Below are positions 8,232-14,336 of a stretch of DNA of 15,548 nt, piece after piece. Positions within the stretch are counted from its first letter, which is position 1; every line of letters begins with the position of its first letter. The notes beneath the pieces are model-generated. The model had not been told where the DNA came from. It saw nothing but the letters and a program-made list of their open reading frames with translations, and did not search any database. The DNA lies in the NCBI GenBank assembly GCA_041165405.1, contig JBEANL010000017.1, forward strand, positions 1 to 15,548, written 5' to 3'. The translations under genes were made by a program, and so were the position numbers. Source of the DNA: Methylopumilus sp009926035 (GTDB lineage Bacteria > Pseudomonadota > Gammaproteobacteria > Burkholderiales > Methylophilaceae).

Positions 8232-8957
8232 TCAATGAACATTAGGCATTACGAGTGTGCCTTCATTTTGCCCTAATAAAATATTTTTAAGCGCTCCAGA
8301 TTTGAATATATTAAATACTGCTATAGGTAATTGTTGATCCCGACACAATGTAAGCGCTGTAGCATCCATTACTTTTAAATCTTTTTGAATGGCTTCGTCA
8401 AAACTTACAACCTCATAACGCTTTGCCTTTGGATTTTTTTTTGGGTCTTCTGAATAGATCCCATCTACTTTAGTGGCTTTAATCATAATATCCGCATTCA
8501 TTTCAACTCCGCGCAAAGCAGCGGCAGTATCGGTTGTAAAGAAGGGATTGCCAGTACCTGCAGCAAAAATCACTACCTTGCCTTCTTCTAAATAACGAAT
8601 TGCCTTTCCTCGGATATAAGGCTCAACGACTTGCTCTATATTAAGTGCCGATTGAACACGAGCTAGAATGCCTGCATGTTTCATTGCGTCCTGAAGAGCC
8701 AGAGCATTCATAACGGTTGCCATCATACCCATATAGTCAGCAGTTGCTCTATCCATACCTGCAGCACCCAAAGCAACTCCTCTGAATATATTACCACCAC
8801 CAATCACAATGCCTATTTGAACTTTTAAGTCGAGTGCTTCTTTGATTTCATGTACAACATTTGAAATAGTATGTTGATTAATACCAAAGGGATCGTCACC
8901 CATAAGGGCTTCACCTGAAATTTTTAGCAAAACTCTTTTGTACGCAGATGGTGTCAT
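8232..8957 (-). CDS. pyrH: UMP kinase
   Basis: PyrH phosphorylates UMP to UDP in pyrimidine nucleotide synthesis. It is the hexameric bacterial amino-acid-kinase type, unrelated to eukaryotic UMP/CMP kinase. The product has 241 residues, as usual. Motifs: LLKISGEALMG (10-20, phosphate-binding lysine and Gly-rich loop), IGGGNIFRG (52-60), FAAGTGNPFFTTDTAA (131-146), KVDGIYSEDPKKNP (163-176). The ATG is in the expected place before YKRVLLKISGEAL, but the A/T-only stretch upstream has no Shine-Dalgarno. It is the first gene after the tsf terminator, so it probably has its own promoter in 8958-9000 or depends on read-through; I could not identify a convincing -35/-10 pair. Confidence 0.97.
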   Translation of the reverse strand: MTPSAYKRVLLKISGEALMGDDPFGINQHTISNVVHEIKEALDLKVQIGIVIGGGNIFRGVALGAAGMDRATADYMGMMATVMNALALQDAMKHAGILARVQSALNIEQVVEPYIRGKAIRYLEEGKVVIFAAGTGNPFFTTDTAAALRGVEMNADIMIKATKVDGIYSEDPKKNPKAKRYEVVSFDEAIQKDLKVMDATALTLCRDQQLPIAVFNIFKSGALKNILLGQNEGTLVMPNVH

Positions 8958-8999
8958 ATTTTTTATTAAAGTTTAACGTATTTTTAAAATAGAAGACAT

Positions 9000-9034
9000 A
9001 AAAAAAGGATTGTATATAAATCATACAATCCTTT
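9000..9034 (-). terminator. Rho-independent terminator after tsf
   Basis: Positions 9004-9015 (AAAGGATTGTAT) pair perfectly with 9023-9034 around a seven-base loop. On the minus strand the stem ends in and is followed by a run of seven T (9006-9000). It lies 20 bases past the tsf stop and should end or attenuate the rpsB-tsf transcript before pyrH. The plus-strand reading lacks a T run, so it acts in one direction only. Confidence 0.8.
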
Positions 9035-9053
9035 ATCAGTTCTTATTGCTGAA

Positions 9054-9929
9054 TTAAACCTTTGCTGCTGCTGCGACCTCTGCGGCATAATCCACAACTG
9101 CTTTTTCTATGCCTTCGCCCACAGAATAAATGCTAAATGCGTTAATTGTCGCATTGTTAGTTTTTAACAGCTGCTCAATAGTTACTTTATCGTCTTTCAC
9201 AAAAGGTTGATTTAACAATGTAACTTCTTTGAGGAATTTTTGAACTGTACCTTCTGCAATTTTTTCAAGCATAGCTTCAGGCTTACCCGCTTCTTTTGCT
9301 TTTTCGATTGCAACACGCTTTTCTACCTCAATTAATTGGGCGTCAATACCTGAAGCATTAAGAGCTTTAGGTTTGTTTGCAGCAATATGCATCGCTAGAT
9401 CTTTACCTAAAGCATCGTCACCGCCCTGAAGATCGAGGAGGACACCAATTCTTCCGCTATGAACATAACTTACTATTTGACCAGTTGTTTGATATCGAAT
9501 AAATCGACGTGGCGTAATATTTTCCCCAATTTTTCCAACAAGCTGCGCTCTCACTTCTTCAGCGTTACCTGACGTCATCATTAAATTTGTTAGAGCCTCA
9601 ATATTAGATGGATTCTTTTCATTAATAGCACTTACAAGATCATGTGCATATTTTAAAAAGTCTTCATTTTTGGCACAAAAATCTGTTTCCGAGTTCACCT
9701 CAAGAAGCGTTCCTGTTTTACCGTCTTTAGCTACAAAAGCTATGACAATTCCCTCTGCTGCTAATCTTCCAGCGGCTTTACTTGCTTTATTACCAAAACG
9801 AACTCTAAGAATTTCTTCTGCACGTGCACTGTCTCCACCAGCTTCTGTCAATGCTTTTTTACAATCCATCATAGGTGCGTCTGTGCGATCGCGAAGGTCT
9901 TTGACCATACTTGCGGTTATTTCTGCCAC
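9054..9929 (-). CDS. tsf: Translation elongation factor Ts
   Basis: EF-Ts is the nucleotide-exchange factor that recharges EF-Tu with GTP. The product has 291 residues (E. coli 283). The N-terminal UBA-like domain is at about 1-55, with KDLRDRTDAPMMDCKKAL (10-27) and GGDSARAEEILR. The core motif usually written TDFV reads TDFCAKNEDF here (82-91). The end is the normal core and coiled-coil region, followed by an alanine-rich tail. The start is GTG at 9929-9927, confirmed by a strong AAGGAGT six bases upstream and by the usual AEITA-type N-terminus. It follows rpsB after 82 bases containing a terminator-like hairpin, and is itself followed by a second terminator. Confidence 0.97.
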   Translation of the reverse strand: MAEITASMVKDLRDRTDAPMMDCKKALTEAGGDSARAEEILRVRFGNKASKAAGRLAAEGIVIAFVAKDGKTGTLLEVNSETDFCAKNEDFLKYAHDLVSAINEKNPSNIEALTNLMMTSGNAEEVRAQLVGKIGENITPRRFIRYQTTGQIVSYVHSGRIGVLLDLQGGDDALGKDLAMHIAANKPKALNASGIDAQLIEVEKRVAIEKAKEAGKPEAMLEKIAEGTVQKFLKEVTLLNQPFVKDDKVTIEQLLKTNNATINAFSIYSVGEGIEKAVVDYAAEVAAAAKV

Positions 9930-9935
9930 TTTGAT

Positions 9936-9942
9936 ACTCCTT
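9936..9942 (-). promoter_or_regulatory. Shine-Dalgarno of tsf, fixing a GTG start
   Basis: The minus strand reads AAGGAGT, six bases before GTG at 9929-9927. It is among the strongest ribosome binding sites in the window, as expected for an abundant translation factor. Confidence 0.8.
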
Positions 9943-9970
9943 AAATTCTGTATGATTAAACTTATTATTA

Positions 9971-9994
9971 AAAAAGGGGCATGAAGCCCCTTTT
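9971..9994 (-). terminator. Terminator-like hairpin (attenuator) between rpsB and tsf
   Basis: Positions 9972-9980 (AAAAGGGGC) and 9986-9994 (GCCCCTTTT) form a perfect nine-pair stem with a five-base loop. On the minus strand the stem ends in five T (9975-9971), followed by AATAAT. It sits 17 bases after the rpsB stop and 41 before the tsf start. The short T tract and the lack of an obvious promoter between it and tsf suggest partial termination, which would lower EF-Ts relative to S2. Confidence 0.75.
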
Positions 9995-10011
9995 AAACGA
10001 TTACATAAAAA

Positions 10012-10764
10012 TTATTCAGTAACTGTCTCAGTTACTTCTACAAACTCTTCTTCTTGTGATACCGACTTAGCAAGCTCATTTAATGCTTGACTCTTACCTT
10101 CTAAAACTGCATCGGCCATGCCTCTAGCATAAAGTCTAATAGCTCTACTTGAGTCATCATTGCCAGGAATAACATATGAAATATCATCAGGCGAGTTATT
10201 TGTATCGACTACTCCAATAATAGGTATACCAAGTTTATTTGCTTCTACTACAGCACCACTTTCATGCCCAACATCAATAATGAATATTGCATCAGGAAGT
10301 GCTGTCATATCTTTAATACCACCAATTGAGCGTTGCAATTTCTCATAGTCGCGCTTATAGCCTAAAGCTTCTTTTTTATTAAACTTTTGTAAGCTTCCGT
10401 CTTGAAGCATAGCCTCATAATCATTAAGACGCTTAATAGATTGTCTAACAGTTTTAAAATTTGTAAGCATGCCACCTAACCATCTGTGGTTTACATAAGA
10501 TACACCCGCACGAGATGCTTCTTCCTTAAGAATTTCTCGAGCTTGCCTTTTAGTGCCCACAAAAAGAATACGCCCTTTATTTGCAGCAAGAGTTCGAATG
10601 TACTTCAAAGCCTCTTGAAACATGGGTAATGTCTTTTCTAGGTTAACAATATGAATTTTATTTCTATCACCAAAAATGTATGGTGCCATTCTTGGATTCC
10701 AGTAACGGGTTTGATGGCCGAAATGGACACCCGCTTCTAACATTTGACGCATAGTAACTGACAT
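10012..10764 (-). CDS. rpsB: Small ribosomal subunit protein S2 (uS2)
   Basis: S2 is one of the last proteins to join the 30S subunit. The product has 250 residues, a usual length. Diagnostic stretches: MRQMLEAGVHFGHQTRYWNP (5-24), MAPYIFGDRNKIHIVNLEKT (26-45), GTKRQAREI (70-78), HRWLGGMLTNFKTVRQSI (93-110), and DAIFIIDVGHESGAVVEA with IPIIGVVDTNNSPD in the C-terminal third. The acidic tail (QEEEFVEVTETVTE) is typical. The ATG has GGAGT about five bases upstream (10770-10774). It starts the minus-strand unit, divergent from map, and must be transcribed from 10765-10927. The best promoter-like pair I can see there (ATGCAA/TTCATA on the plus strand, 19-base spacing) is weak. Confidence 0.97.
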   Translation of the reverse strand: MSVTMRQMLEAGVHFGHQTRYWNPRMAPYIFGDRNKIHIVNLEKTLPMFQEALKYIRTLAANKGRILFVGTKRQAREILKEEASRAGVSYVNHRWLGGMLTNFKTVRQSIKRLNDYEAMLQDGSLQKFNKKEALGYKRDYEKLQRSIGGIKDMTALPDAIFIIDVGHESGAVVEANKLGIPIIGVVDTNNSPDDISYVIPGNDDSSRAIRLYARGMADAVLEGKSQALNELAKSVSQEEEFVEVTETVTE

Positions 10765-10879
10765 AGTTGACTCCGTTGTTATGGGTTAAAAAAACATTAC
10801 CTAATTACATCTATTTTCATAGACACCCTAACGTTAAGTAATGCAAAATTATTTCCTCAAGATCCTTGAAGAAGCGCGC

Positions 10880-10885
10880 TATAAT
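10880..10885 (+). promoter_or_regulatory. Putative -10 element of the map-glnD promoter
   Basis: A perfect TATAAT preceded by GCGC lies 42 bases before the proposed map ATG. The matching -35 is poor (TCAAGA at 17-base spacing, three of six matches). It lies in the divergent rpsB/map region, so it is a plausible but unproven promoter for map and glnD. Confidence 0.45.
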
Positions 10886-10927
10886 ATCACAAAAATTAAG
10901 CTCAAACGCAATATAAACGCAGCAATC

Positions 10928-11728
10928 ATGACAATACACATCAAAAATTCCCAAGAAATAGAAAAAATGCGTGTTGCTGGTAAATTAGCATCAGAAGTCC
11001 TTGATTTTATTACTCCTTTTGTAAAACCTGGCATTACCACTGACGAAATTGACAAACTTTGTCACGATTATATGGTGAATGTTCAAAATACTATCCCCGC
11101 CCCGCTCAATTATGCTCCGGACGGACATACACCATATCCAAAATCAATTTGCACTTCAATTAACCATCAAATCTGTCACGGTGTCCCAGGGCCAAAAGCG
11201 CTTAAAGAAGGTGATATTGTGAATATTGATGTTACCGTGATTAAGGATGGCTTCCATGGCGATACAAGCCGGATGTTTCTTTTGGGTGAGACTTCTATCC
11301 AAGCAAAACGTTTATGCAAACTGACTTACGAAGCTATGTGGCTTGGCATTCAGGTAGTTAAGCCAGGAGCGAAATTGGGCGATATCGGATTTATCATTCA
11401 AGACTTTGCTGAAAAAAATGGGTTTAGTGTGGTGCGAGAATTTTGTGGTCATGGAATTGGCAAGCGATTTCATGAGGAACCTCAAGTACTTCATTATGGA
11501 AAACCAGGCACAGGACTTACTTTGGAAGCGGGTATGATTTTTACAATTGAACCAATGATCAATGCAGGTAAAAGAGACATTAAACAAATGCCTGATGGTT
11601 GGACTATAGTTACCAAAGATCGAAGCCTTTCAGCGCAATGGGAACACACAATCTTAGTAACTCAAAATGGTTATGAAGTGCTTACAGTTTCCGAGAAAAC
11701 ACCCTCACCCCCTGCATTTGTTAATTAA
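10928..11728 (+). CDS. map: Type I methionine aminopeptidase
   Basis: Map removes the initiator methionine from new proteins. From ATG at 10928 it encodes 266 residues, matching type I enzymes (~264). The frame is open further upstream to an ATG at 10841, but those 29 extra residues do not resemble the family and would cover the likely promoter, so I chose the internal start; MTIHIKNSQEIEKMRVAGKLA is the typical N-terminus. All expected metal or catalytic residues are visible: His84 (CHG), Asp101 (NIDVT), Asp112 (GDTSR), His175 (CGHGIG), His182 (FHEEP), Glu208 (TIEPM), Glu239 (WEHT). No clear Shine-Dalgarno precedes the ATG. The map/rpsB divergent pair and map next to glnD are common in proteobacteria. 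Confidence 0.96.
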   Translation: MTIHIKNSQEIEKMRVAGKLASEVLDFITPFVKPGITTDEIDKLCHDYMVNVQNTIPAPLNYAPDGHTPYPKSICTSINHQICHGVPGPKALKEGDIVNIDVTVIKDGFHGDTSRMFLLGETSIQAKRLCKLTYEAMWLGIQVVKPGAKLGDIGFIIQDFAEKNGFSVVREFCGHGIGKRFHEEPQVLHYGKPGTGLTLEAGMIFTIEPMINAGKRDIKQMPDGWTIVTKDRSLSAQWEHTILVTQNGYEVLTVSEKTPSPPAFVN

Positions 11729-11731
11729 ATC

Positions 11732-14290
11732 TTGATTCATAAAGAAATACTCAATTTAAAAAAAGAAATCGCTTTAAATGAGTTAAATCTCATTAAAGTA
11801 TTCTTAAAAAAAAGAGATAGCCAATCGTATCTTAATAATCACTCATTCCTCATTGATAAGGCATTAATAAAACTATGGGGAGACCTTGAATTCAAAAATA
11901 CTGCTTGTCTTATCGCCTGCGGAGGTTATGGTCGTCAGGAATTATTTCCCTATTCTGACATTGACCTGTTAATACTAATTCCAAAAAATTTTAATAAATC
12001 TTTAAGTCAAAAAATTGAACAATTTATTTCCTTAGTATGGGATCTAGGTTTAAGAATTGGTCATAGCGTCAGAAATATTAATGAAACCAAAAAAGAAATT
12101 AATAAAGATATTACGGTACAAACAAACCTTTTAGAAAGTAGGTATATTGATGGAGATAAAGCGCTTTATAAGGAGCTAAGAAAGGTTATCAGTATGACAT
12201 TGATTCCCACGCGCTTTTATGAGGGCAAAATTAAAGAGCAAGACCTTAGACATCAAAAATACAATCAATCTGCATATCAATTAGAACCAAATATAAAAGA
12301 AAGCCCTGGTGGATTAAGAGATCTCCAAATGATTCAATGGATTGGCAAAAGTCATATCGCAAGATTTCATTTAGAAAAATTAAACCAAAAAAAATATCTT
12401 GATAAACAAAATTATCAAAAACTTATTAATACTGATCTTTTTATTAAAGACTTAAGAATTCTTCTTCATATCACAGCAAAGCAAAATGAGGATAGATTAC
12501 TTTTCGATTATCAAAATCAACTAGCTTTATTACTTAACTATAAAAATAGTACTCATAAAAAAAGAAGTGAATTGCTTATGAGGGATGTTTATAAAGCGAT
12601 CAATTTCATTACATATATTAATGAAGTATTACTTAAAAAGCTTAACCCCAAAAAAATTAGTAAAATAGAAAAAGTTGAAAACAACAAATTTCTAGTTGTG
12701 CAAGATGAATATCTAGAAATTATGCCAAATTTCAAAGAAAAATCTATTACGCCTCATGTTTTCGACATATTTATTACATTTCAAAAATATACAACACTAA
12801 AATCACTGGGTCCAAAATTGATGATGTTACTGCAAAACTCATCAAAAGAAATCAATACTTCATTTCGAAAAAATAAAAAACAACAAGAGAAATTCTTATC
12901 TATTCTCAAATCAGATGATAAGGTAAATCGAACACTAAGAATTATGAATAAATGCAACCTAATCGGTGCATACATTCCTGCATTTGGAAAAATAGTTAGT
13001 CAGATGCAACATGATTTATTCCATATTTACACCGTTGATGAACATATTCTAAATGTGATTCGAAACTTAAGAAGATTTGCCAAGGATGAATTAAAACACG
13101 AGTTTCCTGATTGTTATGATTTATTCAAAAATTACAAAAAAAAATATATTTTATACCTCGCTGCTCTCTTCCATGATATTGCAAAAGGACGAGGTGGCGA
13201 CCATTCAGAATTAGGTGCAAAAGATGTTGATGAGTTCTCAAAGCTCAATCATTTACCTACTGAAGATCATGCAATTATAAAATGGTTAGTCAAATCTCAT
13301 CTTATTATGTCTCATACAGCACAGAAATTAGATTTATCAGATCCCAAAGTAATTGAAGATTTTGCAAAAAAAGTGACAAATAAAGAAAATCTGATTTCGC
13401 TATACCTTCTCACAGTTGCAGATATAAGAGCAACAAGTCCATATGTCTGGAATCAATGGAAAGCAATTCTTCTTAAAAATTTATTTAACTATACTTTAAA
13501 TTATTTAAATCAAGATAAATTAACTCCTGAAGACTCAATTACGAAAAGAAAAGAAAAAGCTGCGTTGATTCTTGACAAATATAATATAAAAAATAATCAC
13601 TATAAAACGCTCTGGGAAAATTTTGGCAAAAACTATTTTTATAGGTATACAGAAGAAGAAATTGCATGGCAAACAAGATTATTATTTTCACATACAGCAC
13701 CTATAAAACCAATTATTAGAGTTAGACACCGCCCCAATGGCGAGGGAATAGAAGTGCTTGTATATCAAAAAAATTCTGCGCATATCTTTAATAAAACATG
13801 CCATTTTTTTGATGAAATTGGATACAACATTGCTGCAGCAAAAATATTCACAACCCAACATAATTTCGCTTTGAATCTTTTTGATTTGCTTGATGCTAAT
13901 CCAAAATCTGTAAGTTACGAAGGTCTTTTTAATTACATTGAAAAAGAATTGACTAGTCGATTTGAAAATAACAAAGAAAATAAGCCTGTAAAGCTATCTG
14001 AACGTAGTCGACAAGCGACACATCATTCTTTTGACACAAAAATCTCTATACAACAAATTGAACAATCGCCTGTATATCAATTAGACGTTATAACAGATGA
14101 TAGACATGGTCTTTTAAGTCTAATATCAGATCAACTATCAAAAGAAGAAATATCTATTAACCATGCGAAAATTAATACGCTTGGATCTCGCGCTGAAGAT
14201 ACATTTTTAATTAGCTATAAAAATAATTTAAAAATGAGCAAAAAGAAAATAAATGATTTAATTGAAAAATTGAATACAGCCATAGCATAA
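11732..14290 (+). CDS. glnD: Bifunctional PII uridylyl-transferase / uridylyl-removing enzyme GlnD
   Basis: GlnD senses glutamine and adds or removes UMP on PII proteins, controlling glutamine synthetase and nitrogen-regulated transcription. The 852-residue length is normal. The nucleotidyltransferase motif GGYGRQELFPYSDIDLLIL is at 64-82 with catalytic Asp76 and Asp78, and ESPGGLRDLQ at 190-199. The HD domain has His437 and His481-Asp482 (LFHDIAKGRGGDHS), so UMP removal should be active. Two C-terminal ACT domains begin near 661 (RVRHRPNGEGIEVLV) and 782 (YQLDVITDDRHGLLSLI). All three activities therefore look intact. The start must be TTG at 11732: the map stop lies in the same frame just upstream and no in-frame ATG precedes the catalytic motif. 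No Shine-Dalgarno is visible. The gene is very lysine- and asparagine-rich. Confidence 0.96.
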   Translation: MIHKEILNLKKEIALNELNLIKVFLKKRDSQSYLNNHSFLIDKALIKLWGDLEFKNTACLIACGGYGRQELFPYSDIDLLILIPKNFNKSLSQKIEQFISLVWDLGLRIGHSVRNINETKKEINKDITVQTNLLESRYIDGDKALYKELRKVISMTLIPTRFYEGKIKEQDLRHQKYNQSAYQLEPNIKESPGGLRDLQMIQWIGKSHIARFHLEKLNQKKYLDKQNYQKLINTDLFIKDLRILLHITAKQNEDRLLFDYQNQLALLLNYKNSTHKKRSELLMRDVYKAINFITYINEVLLKKLNPKKISKIEKVENNKFLVVQDEYLEIMPNFKEKSITPHVFDIFITFQKYTTLKSLGPKLMMLLQNSSKEINTSFRKNKKQQEKFLSILKSDDKVNRTLRIMNKCNLIGAYIPAFGKIVSQMQHDLFHIYTVDEHILNVIRNLRRFAKDELKHEFPDCYDLFKNYKKKYILYLAALFHDIAKGRGGDHSELGAKDVDEFSKLNHLPTEDHAIIKWLVKSHLIMSHTAQKLDLSDPKVIEDFAKKVTNKENLISLYLLTVADIRATSPYVWNQWKAILLKNLFNYTLNYLNQDKLTPEDSITKRKEKAALILDKYNIKNNHYKTLWENFGKNYFYRYTEEEIAWQTRLLFSHTAPIKPIIRVRHRPNGEGIEVLVYQKNSAHIFNKTCHFFDEIGYNIAAAKIFTTQHNFALNLFDLLDANPKSVSYEGLFNYIEKELTSRFENNKENKPVKLSERSRQATHHSFDTKISIQQIEQSPVYQLDVITDDRHGLLSLISDQLSKEEISINHAKINTLGSRAEDTFLISYKNNLKMSKKKINDLIEKLNTAIA

Positions 14291-14303
14291 GACCTCAATC
14301 ACG

Positions 14304-14309
14304 TATAAT
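14304..14309 (+). promoter_or_regulatory. Putative -10 element upstream of the glycosyltransferase
   Basis: A perfect TATAAT lies in the 46-base gap between glnD and the glycosyltransferase ATG. I see no acceptable -35 at 16-18 bases, and AT-rich DNA makes such hexamers by chance, so this is weak support for separate transcription. Confidence 0.3.
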
Positions 14310-14336
14310 TCAAATTCTACATACAATATCGATATA

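Noticed and set aside
9670..9984. 104-codon open frame on the plus strand opposite tsf
   Set aside because: It is a shadow of the tsf coding strand. The peptide has no recognisable features, and the frame runs over the rpsB-tsf hairpin and the tsf ribosome binding site.
10841..10927. N-terminal extension of map from an upstream in-frame ATG
   Set aside because: The extra 29 residues are unlike any Map N-terminus, the segment contains a TATAAT promoter-like element, and the start at 10928 gives the usual family length.
13133..13150. Long A-rich runs in glnD as possible slippage or frameshift sites
   Set aside because: The frame stays open with intact HD and ACT motifs on both sides, so there is no sign of a disrupted or programmed-shift gene.
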